From contig JAEUKE010000153.1 in the NCBI GenBank assembly GCA_016794345.1, positions 62,001 to 126,000 of the forward strand: 64,000 nt of DNA. The letters are read 5' to 3'. Positions 16,455 through 24,859 of the stretch are shown one piece after another. This DNA comes from Myxococcales bacterium. GTDB taxonomy: Bacteria; Myxococcota_A; Polyangia; Polyangiales; Polyangiaceae. The position numbers and the translations under genes are program-made. The notes under the pieces are model-generated. The model had not been told where the DNA came from. It made no database searches and was given only the letters and a program-made list of their open reading frames with translations. The stretch's first letter is position 1, and each line of letters starts with the position of its first letter.

Positions 16455-17834
16455 TCACCAGGGTCCGTGGCCGGCCTCACGAGGAGCCCGGCCGACGGCG
16501 CGCGAGAGGAGCACGCTGCCGAGGGCTCGTCCGACGTACGGGAGCGCGCCCACCGTGCCAAGCCGATCGAGCACCGCGCTCCGAGCCGCGAGCGGGAGGA
16601 ATCGGAGGGCGAGGCCCGGCGCGCGCGCGACCTTGGGCACCATGGACATCGCGAACCGTATGTCGGGCCGCACTGGGTGCTGGGCGAGCGCCGCCGACGC
16701 GAGGCGCTCCTCGAGCAGGCCCTCCTCGATGAGCGACCGCACGTCCCCCCGCGAGGCGCTCTGCACGAAGCGCCGGAACGCGTCCGCGGCGGCGAGCAAC
16801 CCACCGTGCGCGGCGTGGAACGACCGCTCGTAGCGCAAGAGAGCGTCGCGGTGTCCCGGGTCGCTCGCGTATGCGGTCGCGTCCGCCAGGAGGCGCGCCG
16901 CGACGAGCCCGATGCCGACGCCGCTCCCGTGCGCCGCGTGCACCTGACAGGCGGCGTCCCCCACGAGCGCCACCCCCGGCGCGGCCAGCACGTCGAAGGG
17001 CCGTCGCACCGGGATGGCGCCGCGCCCGCCCCACAGCTGCTCCCCGAGGAACGGCGCGCGCTCGACGAACCGATCGAGGAGCGCCCCCGCGTCGGGCACG
17101 CCGAGCGACGGGATCGAGCCGGTGAGGACGCCGACCAGGTCGAGCGAGCGAGTCGTGAACAGGGTGACTGTCGAGTAGCCGCCGGCGAGGCCGGAGAAGG
17201 CGAGATCGTGGCCCGGCTCCGCGCCGTGCTCGCGCAGAAAGGCCCGCAGCCCTTCGGGGTCGCGGACCGCAAACTGATACTCCGCAGCCACGCACCGGCT
17301 GTGCTCGTCGGGCATGGGGCAAGCCGCGGCGAGCTCGGGGACCCGTCCGCGGACGGCGCCGCCGATGCCTGTCGCGTCGACGAAGAGCGAGGCGGCAAGC
17401 TCACGCGAGCCGCCCTCCGAGGCCACGGTCACGGAGCGGACGCGCCCTCGCTCGATCGCCACGCCCGTCACCGCCCCGCGGACGACCTCCGCCCCGGCCG
17501 CGATCGCGTCGCGCGCGAGCCCGTCGACGAGCCTCCGCATGTCGACGTGCAGGATCGGCGGCGCCGCGATCGAGAGCCGCCCTCGCGCCTCGGGCGCGAT
17601 CAGGTGGAACCGATGTCCCTCGACGGCGCCGCCCCCGAACAGACAATCGCCGCCCGGCGGCGGGAGCCGCGCCGCCTCGAAGCACCACCGCGGGACCGCG
17701 TTCATCCAGCGGGCGCCCGTCTCGCCGACGGCGCGTTTGTCGACGGCGACGACGTTTCGCCCGGCTCGCGCGAAGAACGTCGCCGCCGCCGCGCCCGCGC
17801 TGCCGAGACCCAGGACGACGACGTCGGCGACCAT
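16455..17834 (-). CDS. FAD-dependent oxidoreductase (geranylgeranyl reductase/halogenase-like)
   Basis: 459 residues. The N-terminal Rossmann motif is VVVLGLGSAGAAAATFFARAG followed by an acidic strand end (VAVDKR), and the second FAD motif is ALVGDAACQVHAAHGSGVGIG at about 290-310, the GD box of group A flavoproteins. A SLFVDATGIGG segment (DG/DATG motif) lies between. Substrate unknown; geranylgeranyl-reductase-type or related monooxygenases are the closest match. Adjacent to two VOC proteins upstream and the GIDE-like gene downstream, all on the minus strand. Confidence 0.75.
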   Translation of the reverse strand: MVADVVVLGLGSAGAAAATFFARAGRNVVAVDKRAVGETGARWMNAVPRWCFEAARLPPPGGDCLFGGGAVEGHRFHLIAPEARGRLSIAAPPILHVDMRRLVDGLARDAIAAGAEVVRGAVTGVAIERGRVRSVTVASEGGSRELAASLFVDATGIGGAVRGRVPELAAACPMPDEHSRCVAAEYQFAVRDPEGLRAFLREHGAEPGHDLAFSGLAGGYSTVTLFTTRSLDLVGVLTGSIPSLGVPDAGALLDRFVERAPFLGEQLWGGRGAIPVRRPFDVLAAPGVALVGDAACQVHAAHGSGVGIGLVAARLLADATAYASDPGHRDALLRYERSFHAAHGGLLAAADAFRRFVQSASRGDVRSLIEEGLLEERLASAALAQHPVRPDIRFAMSMVPKVARAPGLALRFLPLAARSAVLDRLGTVGALPYVGRALGSVLLSRAVGRAPREAGHGPW

Positions 17835-17890
17835 CGGGGCGCGAGCCTATCTCAACGCGGCGCCGCTTGGCTGCCGACGTGGACGCGGGC

Positions 17891-18724
17891 TCAGGCCGGC
17901 GGCACCGCCTTCGGATCCATCCAGAACACCTCCCAGTGATGACCGTCCGGATCGTAGAAGCTCCAGCCGTACATGAAGCCCTGGTCCTGCGGCGGCATCG
18001 CGGGAGCGCCGCCGCTCTCCAGCGCCTGCTTCACCAATCGATCGACCTCGGCCTTGCTGTCGCAGGCGATGGCGAGGAGCAGCTCCGTGGTCTTCGAGGT
18101 GTCGCACGGCTCGCGCTTGGTGAAGGTCTTGAAGAACGGTTCCGTCAGGAACATGACGTAGCTCTGGTCGTTCAGCTCCATGCAGGCGCCCTGCTCGTTC
18201 GTGAACCGCGCGTCGAAGCGGAACCCCAGCGCCCCGAAGAACGTCTTCGTCCGCTCGAGATCTCGGGCCGCGAGGTTGGGGAACACCATCCGCGTTCGCC
18301 TGGGCTGGAGCTCGCTGTGCAGCATCCACCTCACGCCGAAGCGGTCGACGAGGATGCCGAACTTCGCGCCCCAGAACGCGTCGTGAACGGGCATCTCCGC
18401 CGTGCCTCCGGCGGCCAGGCGGTCGAAACACGGTCCGACCTCCGCCGGGTCCTCGAGCTCCAGCACCTGGGTGCCGTTGCCCGAGGCCGGGTGCGGCGTG
18501 CCGCTCACGTGATCGGCGACGAGGATCGCCGCGTGGCCGAGCGTGAGCCGGCTGTGCATCACCTTGTTCTTGTCCTCGGGGCGGACCGCGGTCGGGTCGG
18601 GCATCTCGCCCCACCGCATGATCCCGCTGACCTGGGCGCCGAGCGCCTCCTTGTAGAACGTGATGGCCTCCTCGGCGCGACCGTCGAAGAAGAGGTGCGG
18701 GGAGATCGCTTTGATCATCGGCAT
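17891..18724 (-). CDS. Tandem VOC (PhnB-like plus glyoxalase-like) protein
   Basis: 277 residues made of two vicinal-oxygen-chelate modules. Residues about 1-135 are PhnB-like (SPHLFFDGRAEEAITFYKEALGAQV ... DRFGVRWMLH). Residues about 140-270 form a second glyoxalase/bleomycin-resistance-type domain (MVFPNLAARDLERTKTFFGALGF ... GWSFYDPDGHHWEVFWMDP). Fusion of the two types is less common than single-domain proteins. The next VOC gene ends 25 bp upstream, so they are probably one transcript, headed by the ECF sigma factor. Confidence 0.8.
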   Translation of the reverse strand: MPMIKAISPHLFFDGRAEEAITFYKEALGAQVSGIMRWGEMPDPTAVRPEDKNKVMHSRLTLGHAAILVADHVSGTPHPASGNGTQVLELEDPAEVGPCFDRLAAGGTAEMPVHDAFWGAKFGILVDRFGVRWMLHSELQPRRTRMVFPNLAARDLERTKTFFGALGFRFDARFTNEQGACMELNDQSYVMFLTEPFFKTFTKREPCDTSKTTELLLAIACDSKAEVDRLVKQALESGGAPAMPPQDQGFMYGWSFYDPDGHHWEVFWMDPKAVPPA

Positions 18725-18749
18725 TGTCGTCTCTCTTTCCTCGTCGGGA

Positions 18750-19244
18750 TCAGTCGGCGCGGTAGGCGCGCTCGATGGTCGCGATGTCGAGCTTCGACAT
18801 CGGCATGAAGGCCTGGACCACGCGCTCCACTCTCCGTTTGTCCGGGTCGGAGAGCATCCGGATCACGGCGCTCGACACGACCTGCCAGGAGACGCCGAAC
18901 CTGTCCTTGAGCCAGCCGCAGCGGCTCTCTTTCCCGCCCTGGGTGAGGCGCTCCCAGTACCGGTCGATCTCCGCCTGCGTGTCGCACGAGATCTGGAACG
19001 AGATCGCCTCCGAGAACGTGAACAACGGGCCGCCGTTCAGGGCGGTGAACGACTGACCGGCGAGGTGGAAGGCCACCGTCATCACGGACCCCTCGGGGCG
19101 CCCGGGGCCCTCTTTGCCTGGCTTGCCGTAGTGGGTGATCTGGTCGATCCCCGCGTCGTCGAAGATCGAGACGTAGTGTTTGGCCGCCTCTTCTGCCTGG
19201 TCGTCGAACCACAGGCAAGGCGTGATCTTGCTCAGAGTCGCCAT
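18750..19244 (-). CDS. PhnB-like VOC family protein
   Basis: 164 residues from ATG 19244; the open frame continues upstream but the family starts at MATLSKITPCLWFDDQAEEAAKHYVSIF. The ISFQISCDTQAEIDRYWERL and GWLKDRFGVSWQVV segments are those of the PhnB/3-demethylubiquinone methyltransferase-like VOC group. The enzymatic role of this group is mostly unproven. It sits 88 bp downstream of an ECF sigma factor gene, and ECF sigma factors next to PhnB/DGPF-type proteins are a recurrent arrangement in GC-rich bacteria. Confidence 0.85.
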   Translation of the reverse strand: MATLSKITPCLWFDDQAEEAAKHYVSIFDDAGIDQITHYGKPGKEGPGRPEGSVMTVAFHLAGQSFTALNGGPLFTFSEAISFQISCDTQAEIDRYWERLTQGGKESRCGWLKDRFGVSWQVVSSAVIRMLSDPDKRRVERVVQAFMPMSKLDIATIERAYRAD

Positions 19245-19332
19245 GGTGCTCTCCTCTTTCGTGCCGTGTCTGAACGTTGGACCGTGGCCCGGCAGCGGAC
19301 TCATCGGTCGGAGGAGAAAAAAAGCGACGGTG

Positions 19333-20322
19333 TCAGGCCGGTAGATCGAGCGGAAGCCCGAACCGCGGGAACAGCGACTCCACGTCGAGGAAGGTGGTCC
19401 ACCGCGCGACGAGCCCGCCCTCCACCTCCAGGACGCCGATGCCCCACGCGCGATGGCCTGGCCCGGCGTAGCCCTCGACCTCCGCGGCGCGGCGGTACTG
19501 CGCGAAGCCAAACGTCCCGTTTGCGGAGACGGGGATGATGCGCGAGCCCCGGCAGCCGCAGCCGCGACCGGAGAGCCAGCCGCCCACCGCCTCGCGCCCC
19601 GAGAGCCACAGAGAATACGGCGGCATCGAGAACGCGACGTCCTCCCGGCAGAGGGCGGTCAGCGAGTCGACGTCGTATCGTTCGAACGCCTCGACGAAAC
19701 GCGAGAGCAAGTCGGCGCTGCGCTCGTCGGTCGCGCCCTCGTAGCTCGCCAGGTCGACGCCGCGCTCGCGCAGCGTCGCGCGGGCGCGCTGCAAGGCGCT
19801 GTTCACCGACGCCACCGACAGGTCGAGCAGCTCCGCGATCTCCGAGGCCGAGCACTCGACGACGTCGGACAGGAGCAAAACGGCGCGCTGCTTCGGCGGC
19901 AGGTGCTGGAGCGCGGCGACGAAGGCCAACCGGATGCTCTCGCGCAGGAGCGCTCGCCGCGAGGGCTCGCCGTCGTCCAGCGCGCGCGCGTCGGGGACGG
20001 GCTCCAGCCAGTGCCCGCCCGGCAACGCGACAAGCTCGTCGAAGATCGTGCCGGCGGGGCCCTCCTCGATGGGGCGGGCCCGCCGCTTCTCCGAGGTGAG
20101 CGCGTCCAGACAGACGTTCGTGGCGATCTTGGTCAGCCACGTGCGGAGCGACGCGCGACCGTCGAACCGGGAGAGGCTCCGCCACGCGCGGATCATGGTC
20201 TCCTGGACGGCGTCGTCGGCGTCGACCACCGAGCCGAGCATGCGGTAGCAGTGGCCCGTCAGGGCGACCCGGTGCGCCTCGAGGCTCTCGGCGCCTCCTG
20301 GCTCGGTAGGTGAGGTGGCCAC
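19333..20322 (-). CDS. ECF sigma factor with C-terminal SnoaL-like domain
   Basis: 329 residues with a GTG start at 20322, 10 bp after the stop of the upstream gene. Region sigma-2 (about 15-80: LTGHCYRMLGSVVDADDAVQETMIRAWRSL) and sigma-4 (about 130-190: LPPKQRAVLLLSDVVECSASEIAELLDLSVASVNSALQRAR) are clear. The last 130 residues (FVEAFERYDVDSLTALCREDVAFSMPP) are a SnoaL/NTF2-like domain, as in the SigX5/SigJ-type ECF groups, where the domain tunes sigma activity in place of a separate anti-sigma factor. No anti-sigma gene is adjacent, which fits. The likely targets include its own neighbours. Confidence 0.87.
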   Translation of the reverse strand: MATSPTEPGGAESLEAHRVALTGHCYRMLGSVVDADDAVQETMIRAWRSLSRFDGRASLRTWLTKIATNVCLDALTSEKRRARPIEEGPAGTIFDELVALPGGHWLEPVPDARALDDGEPSRRALLRESIRLAFVAALQHLPPKQRAVLLLSDVVECSASEIAELLDLSVASVNSALQRARATLRERGVDLASYEGATDERSADLLSRFVEAFERYDVDSLTALCREDVAFSMPPYSLWLSGREAVGGWLSGRGCGCRGSRIIPVSANGTFGFAQYRRAAEVEGYAGPGHRAWGIGVLEVEGGLVARWTTFLDVESLFPRFGLPLDLPA

Positions 20323-20332
20323 GGGGCTCAGC

Positions 20333-20878
20333 CTACTCGGTGACCGCGGCTTCGCAATCCGCCGTGTCCATCGTGCCCGGCTCGTACTTCGACTCGAGCC
20401 AGGTGACGAGGCACCGATCCGGAGGCTTGCCTTCGTTCCAGATGCGCCCACCCTTGTGTTTCTCGCTCAGGCGCGGCTTCCGCACCAACGTGAGCCTCTC
20501 CACGGCGAGCTCGCCGTTCACGACCTGGTGGGTGAGCTCCGGCTCCAGCCCGCACACGCTCCGGTAGTTGGACTCGCGTTCGATCTCGGTCGTCGCGCGC
20601 TCGAGGTTGCCCGAGAAGAGCGTGTCGTCGTCGCTGTCCTCCGGCTTGAGGCGGAGACCGTATTGCCCGTAGATGCGGAGCGGGCGCGCGCCGTCGCCGT
20701 GGCAGTCGAGCGTGCCGCAGCGCCGCTCGAGCAGCGTGGAGACGGCCGCGAAGTCCTCGTACGGCGGACAGTTGAGCTCGTTGTTCGCGTACTCCGGCAG
20801 GCAGCTGGCGAACGCGAGGGCAGCGCCACACGCGCCGAGGAAGCCCATGCCCACGCGGACGAGCTTGCTCGCGCTCAC
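20333..20878 (-). CDS. Lipoprotein with CX4CH heme-like motif
   Basis: 181 residues from GTG 20878, whose GTGA overlaps the stop of the upstream lipoprotein. The signal peptide ends in LAFASC (Cys26). The mature part has LLERRCGTLDCHGDGARPLR, a CX4CH motif at residues 54-60, where ordinary c-type cytochromes have CX2CH. The spacing after the motif and the following RPLRIYGQYGLR resemble predicted cytochrome-like lipoproteins of myxobacteria. Whether heme binds is unknown. The gene is the last of the redox-lipoprotein series before the ECF sigma factor. Confidence 0.72.
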   Translation of the reverse strand: MSASKLVRVGMGFLGACGAALAFASCLPEYANNELNCPPYEDFAAVSTLLERRCGTLDCHGDGARPLRIYGQYGLRLKPEDSDDDTLFSGNLERATTEIERESNYRSVCGLEPELTHQVVNGELAVERLTLVRKPRLSEKHKGGRIWNEGKPPDRCLVTWLESKYEPGTMDTADCEAAVTE

Positions 20879-21507
20879 GACCCACCTCCGCCGGCGTTCT
20901 GGCCGCTGTCCTGCGCGGTCTTCGGGGGCTTGCCCTCGCAGTCCGCGCGCTGGTCGGGGATGGGGTTCGTGTCCCCCTCTTCGTTGCAGACCACCCAACC
21001 CACCGAGTCGGTCGCGCGCCCCTTCAGGGTGTGGCAACCGGCGCAGGAGCCGTCGCGGCTGATCCAGCTCGACATCGCCTTCACCTTGAGCTGCGGGTTG
21101 CCCTGCGCGTCCGTCAGGACAGCGCCGTCAGGACCGTACACGGGGCAGTAGATCTCCGCGTAGAGCGGGAACTGCGGGTCGAGCTCGCCGTGCTCGCGCA
21201 TGAAGTTGCCGTTGCAGTTCGTCGTCATCTCGTAGACGTCGCCCACCGAGTCGTAGAGGACGACCTTGGCGTTCTCGACCGGCACGAGCGTCTGCCGATC
21301 GCGGAAGACCGTGCCGCCGATGACCAGCTGCGGATCGGCCCCGTAGTAGACGCCGTGGCAGAGCACGCAGGGCTGCCCCGGGCGGTGGAACGGCCCCACG
21401 GGCGTGTCGGGGGACTCGCCGCCGAGCGCTTCGATCTGCGCGTCGATGATGGGGTTGTTGCACCCCGCGAGCGCGAGGAGCAGCGCACCGAGCAAGGTCC
21501 TCGTCAT
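20875..21507 (-). CDS. Lipoprotein with two CXXCH heme-binding motifs
   Basis: 210 residues from ATG 21507 (4-bp overlap with the DUF3570 gene stop). A signal peptide with lipobox LALAGC (Cys16) is followed by two CXXCH motifs: PCVLCH (47-51) and SCAGCH (155-159). Between them lies a beta-rich region (VIGGTVFRDRQTLVPVENAKVVLYDSVG) reminiscent of a carboxypeptidase-regulatory-like or transthyretin-like fold. A diheme surface lipoprotein taking part in extracytoplasmic electron transfer is the simplest reading. The C-terminus is a Gly/Ser-rich tail. Confidence 0.78.
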   Translation of the reverse strand: MTRTLLGALLLALAGCNNPIIDAQIEALGGESPDTPVGPFHRPGQPCVLCHGVYYGADPQLVIGGTVFRDRQTLVPVENAKVVLYDSVGDVYEMTTNCNGNFMREHGELDPQFPLYAEIYCPVYGPDGAVLTDAQGNPQLKVKAMSSWISRDGSCAGCHTLKGRATDSVGWVVCNEEGDTNPIPDQRADCEGKPPKTAQDSGQNAGGGGS

Positions 21508-23696
21508 TCGATATCGACCTCCGCGACGACGGCGCCGAAGACGCCCCATCGCTCGAGGATGAAGAGGTGGTTCAGGTAGCGCGTGTACACGGCGTCGCCG
21601 TTCAAGCCGAGCCCCCAGTTCTTCTGCTCGCCCATCGCGAAGCGCACGCCCGCGCCGCCGCTGAAGGACATGAGCGGTCCGAGCTCGCGATCTCCGGTCC
21701 GTACGTTGGGAAGCTCCAGGCCGGCGGACGTACGGCGCGAGGCGTACGCGAGCTGCCAGAAGTCCGCCCCGGTCTGCAGGTGGGCGCGGATGTGCGGCCA
21801 GAGGCGGACGTTGGGGTGGACGTCGAACAGCCACTTGCCGTCCGTCGTGGTGGCCTTGACGCCCCAGGTGTCGATGTAGAGCCGCTCGTCGATGCGGAAC
21901 GTGCTCGACTCGAGCCGATGGGCGACCCTCCCGTAGACGGCGTACCGTTGCCGATCCGTCGGGAGCTGCTCGAGCACCCGCTCGCCGTTGCGGACGCGAT
22001 CGACCTCCGCCGACGCCAGGCCCACGGGGATGAGCGGCGCGATCTCGGGGTCGAACATCGGCACGTAGCGGTACGGCTTCGACGTGTCGCCCGTCTGGAA
22101 GATGGCCGTGACGCCAGCCGTGACCACGGTCGCCTTGTCGGCCACGATGCTGACGGCAGCGTCGACGCTGTTCTGGTAGATCGTGGTCGAGAACGTCTCG
22201 AAGCTGGTCCCGGCCCGACCCTGGATGTCGTAGCCGAAGCCGTAAGCGAGGCTCGGCGTGACGCGCTTGTCGAGGAGGTCGACCGAGGCGTTGATGCCGG
22301 CGGCGATGGATAGGTAGTCCGGCTCGATGGAGGCCCCGCCCCCGAGCCCGAGCTTGAAGTCGCCGAACTTCTTGAAGCCGTTGATGCCCGGGACGTAACG
22401 CGTCTCGGTCCAGCGAGGGGAGGCGCTCGCCACGATGTCGGTCGACGCGGTCGACACCACGTCGACGAGGAAGCTGCCGCCGAAGCCCCAGCCGTCGGTC
22501 GGGCTCTCGACGCTCGTCGAGATCGCCGGCGAAAACACCTGCGTGTTGTCGGTGTCGTAGTAGCCCGTGACCTCGAGCCCGACCTTGACGTTGATGGCGG
22601 AGCCCGTCCCCTCCCCGATGCATTTCGCGAGCTCCTCGCGCGACTTCGACTCCTCGAGGCACTTGAGGATGCGGTTGTCGGTCACGCGCGACGACGCCGG
22701 CACGAGCTTGATGTCGACCGACACCGTCGCGCCCTCGTCCAGGGTGACGTCCCTTTCGAAGGTGACCGTCTGATCGCCGACCTTGCCCGAGGCGGTGATG
22801 CGGCGCTGGCCCGGGTCCGCCCACAGCTCACCGCCGAGCCTGTCGTTGGGGACCCGATCACCGTCGAGCGAGACCTCCAGGTTGTCGGCGCGGGCGGGCG
22901 GACGAAGGACGAGCTTCGGGACCTTGCCGCGCAGATCGTCGAAGCGGTCCTTCGCGCCCTTGGCCGACTCGTGCATGCCGAGGCCCGGGCCTTGCTCCGA
23001 GACGGCCTCATAGTCGGCGATGGCCTGCACCCATTTGCCCGCACGCTCCGCGCACTGCGCGCGCAGGTACTTGGTGCTCACCCGGTCCTCCGCGCCGAGC
23101 GAGTCCGTCGCGTAGCCGACGCAGAGCCCGAACGCGCGGTCGTCCTGGGCCTTGAGCGCCTCCTGGAAGTAGAAGTAGGCCTCCGCCGTCTTCCAGCCGC
23201 GTGGGGCGCGCATGCCTCCGGGGTACTTCTTTCGCTCCTGGTCGACGACCGCGGGCCCGGTGGGCTTGCCCTTTCGGGCCTTGTCCCACGCGGCCTTCAC
23301 GGCGCCCTTGTCGAAGCCCTTGATGAGCTCGACCTTGGGGTTCTCTTCGATGGCGAGCTTGAAGACCTCGACGGCGTCCTGGTCTTGTTTGAGGCCGCCG
23401 GCGAGGACGGTGGCCACGGCCACGAGGACCTTCGCGCGAACCTTGGCGCTGCAGCTGCCTTCCTGGCAGGTGGTCGACGCGAGCTGAAGCTTCTCGAGGG
23501 CTTCGACGAACTGCTTCTTCGGGTACTCCGCCTCGAACACGCTCGAGATGAGCACCTCGACCTCCGCGTCGTTGGCGGAGGTGTCCTGAGCGTGCGCGGT
23601 GCCGCGCGTGAAGCCAAACGCCAGCGCGAGGGCAAACGCCGCCCCAGCGAGCCAGCGCGGGGCACGACGGCAGGAGCGCAGAGAGCTACGATTCAC
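21504..23696 (-). CDS. DUF3570-type outer-membrane beta-barrel with N-terminal TPR/PEGA-like region
   Basis: 730 residues, signal peptide to about residue 36 (TAHAQD). Residues about 40-230 are helical repeats (TPR-like), about 245-320 a PEGA-like beta module (NLEVSLDGDRVPNDRL ... RRITASGKVG), and about 350-730 alternating amphipathic strands ending in a C-terminal aromatic/hydrophobic strand, as in a barrel. The barrel (GLEVTGYYDTDNTQVFSPAIS) matches DUF3570 proteins, which are commonly encoded beside DUF4266 lipoproteins and thioredoxins, as here. DUF3570 proteins are usually about 400 residues, so the N-terminal 340 residues are an addition. Function of the family is unproven. Confidence 0.78.
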   Translation of the reverse strand: MNRSSLRSCRRAPRWLAGAAFALALAFGFTRGTAHAQDTSANDAEVEVLISSVFEAEYPKKQFVEALEKLQLASTTCQEGSCSAKVRAKVLVAVATVLAGGLKQDQDAVEVFKLAIEENPKVELIKGFDKGAVKAAWDKARKGKPTGPAVVDQERKKYPGGMRAPRGWKTAEAYFYFQEALKAQDDRAFGLCVGYATDSLGAEDRVSTKYLRAQCAERAGKWVQAIADYEAVSEQGPGLGMHESAKGAKDRFDDLRGKVPKLVLRPPARADNLEVSLDGDRVPNDRLGGELWADPGQRRITASGKVGDQTVTFERDVTLDEGATVSVDIKLVPASSRVTDNRILKCLEESKSREELAKCIGEGTGSAINVKVGLEVTGYYDTDNTQVFSPAISTSVESPTDGWGFGGSFLVDVVSTASTDIVASASPRWTETRYVPGINGFKKFGDFKLGLGGGASIEPDYLSIAAGINASVDLLDKRVTPSLAYGFGYDIQGRAGTSFETFSTTIYQNSVDAAVSIVADKATVVTAGVTAIFQTGDTSKPYRYVPMFDPEIAPLIPVGLASAEVDRVRNGERVLEQLPTDRQRYAVYGRVAHRLESSTFRIDERLYIDTWGVKATTTDGKWLFDVHPNVRLWPHIRAHLQTGADFWQLAYASRRTSAGLELPNVRTGDRELGPLMSFSGGAGVRFAMGEQKNWGLGLNGDAVYTRYLNHLFILERWGVFGAVVAEVDIE

Positions 23697-23768
23697 TCGG
23701 GAAAGAGGCTCGTGTGAGCTTCGAAGGAGGGGCGCCGGGGACGCGCTTGAGGAGACCGCGGCGCGCCG

Positions 23769-24014
23769 TTAGTTGCAGCCGCAACCGCTGCCCGTGCCGC
23801 CGCTGCCGCCGGTGGCCCCCTCCGAAATGGCGTGGAGGTGCTCCTCCCCCATCGTGGAGAGCGAGCCGGCCGACATCGTCGGATGGGCGAGCTTGCCGCG
23901 CTCGTACGGGGCAACCGGCGCGCACCCGCTGGTGAACGCGACGACGCCGAGGACAGCGACGGCGAGGGAGACTCGACCGCACCGCACGAGGAAGGACCGG
24001 ACTTTCATCCGCAT
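23769..24014 (-). CDS. DUF4266 small lipoprotein with C-terminal CGCN
   Basis: 81 residues from ATG 24014 (a second ATG two codons later is possible). The signal peptide ends in a lipobox FTSGC followed by APVAPYERGKLAHPTM, the DUF4266 signature. The end is glycine-rich and closes with GSGCGCN, a terminus that recurs in the family. DUF4266 genes sit with DUF3570 and thioredoxin-like genes in many genomes. The cysteine pair and glycine tail suggest metal, disulfide or cofactor attachment, but this is inference. The DUF3570 gene starts 72 bp downstream. Confidence 0.8.
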   Translation of the reverse strand: MRMKVRSFLVRCGRVSLAVAVLGVVAFTSGCAPVAPYERGKLAHPTMSAGSLSTMGEEHLHAISEGATGGSGGTGSGCGCN

Positions 24015-24070
24015 GGTCGACAGTATACCGCAACGCGCCCCCGGCCCGCGCGTGAGTTGCGGCTCGGGGC

Positions 24071-24730
24071 TCAGTTGCCACCCGCGCCGCCGCCGCCACC
24101 CGCTCCGCCGACCCCCGCTCCTCCGCCGACCCCGGCCCCGCCCCCCGTACCGATGCCGTCGAGCTTCATGCCGCAGCGGACCCACTCCTCCACCGTGGCG
24201 AGGTCCTGATCGTCTTCGGTCGAGTTGGGGGCGTCCGTCAGGCCCGCGGTCGGAGGCATGGGGTTGCCGCCGCCGACCCGCCCCGTGAGGTTGCAAAGGA
24301 ACCAAGCGTTCGCGTTGCCCTCCTCGATGTAAGGATCGCCCGCGTCGTTCCGGAACGCTGCCAGCGTCGCGTAGAGCTCGTCGGGCGTGGGGGCCGCCGA
24401 GATGGGCAGGATGGCTCCCCCTTGTGTGTTCGGGCCATGGCAGTTCGGCTGGCTGCAGCCGCCGCCGCTCCGACCGGCGACCGCGCCCGTGAGGATGGGG
24501 AAGACGTCGTCGCGGAACGTCTTCGTGCAGCCTGCGTCGTCGAGGACGACCACGCACTTCGTGGCGTTCTTGCGCTGCGGGCCCCCGGGCGGTCCGTACG
24601 GGCAGTCGTCGTCGCGGTTCTCTTCCACCGTGTTGTCGGGGCAAACCGCGTCCCCGACGCTGCACGAGCCGGAGCCGAGCCCGAGCAGAGCGGCCACGAC
24701 CGGGAGGCAGAGGAACCACCGCGAGTGCAT
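24071..24730 (-). CDS. Lipoprotein with CX4CH motif and glycine-rich tail
   Basis: 219 residues from the ATG at 24730 (an ATG four codons earlier, at 24742, is an alternative). Signal peptide with lipobox GSGSC (Cys23). The mature protein has GGGCSQPNCHGPN, a CX4CH motif at 92-98, followed by a Pro/Gly loop and MPP segments as in c-type cytochrome-like domains where Met could be the distal ligand (GGGNPMPPT). It ends in a Gly/Ala/Val-rich tail. First gene of the minus-strand redox series, divergent from the thioredoxin gene. Confidence 0.72.
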   Translation of the reverse strand: MHSRWFLCLPVVAALLGLGSGSCSVGDAVCPDNTVEENRDDDCPYGPPGGPQRKNATKCVVVLDDAGCTKTFRDDVFPILTGAVAGRSGGGCSQPNCHGPNTQGGAILPISAAPTPDELYATLAAFRNDAGDPYIEEGNANAWFLCNLTGRVGGGNPMPPTAGLTDAPNSTEDDQDLATVEEWVRCGMKLDGIGTGGGAGVGGGAGVGGAGGGGGAGGN

Positions 24731-24859
24731 TCTCGGCCCCATGGTGCCCCAGCGAGCGAGCCGCGAAAAGGGTTTCGAGCGTCTCGTCGGGGTGGTCGGC
24801 GGTTGTGGCCGAGCGACCCATGCATTGGGTAAGCTCCGCCGCGTCAAGGAGAGTGAAGG

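Noticed and set aside
20333..21507. Ordinary multiheme cytochrome genes
   Set aside because: Only one of the two lipoproteins here has CXXCH; the other has CX4CH, so an ordinary cytochrome label would be misleading.
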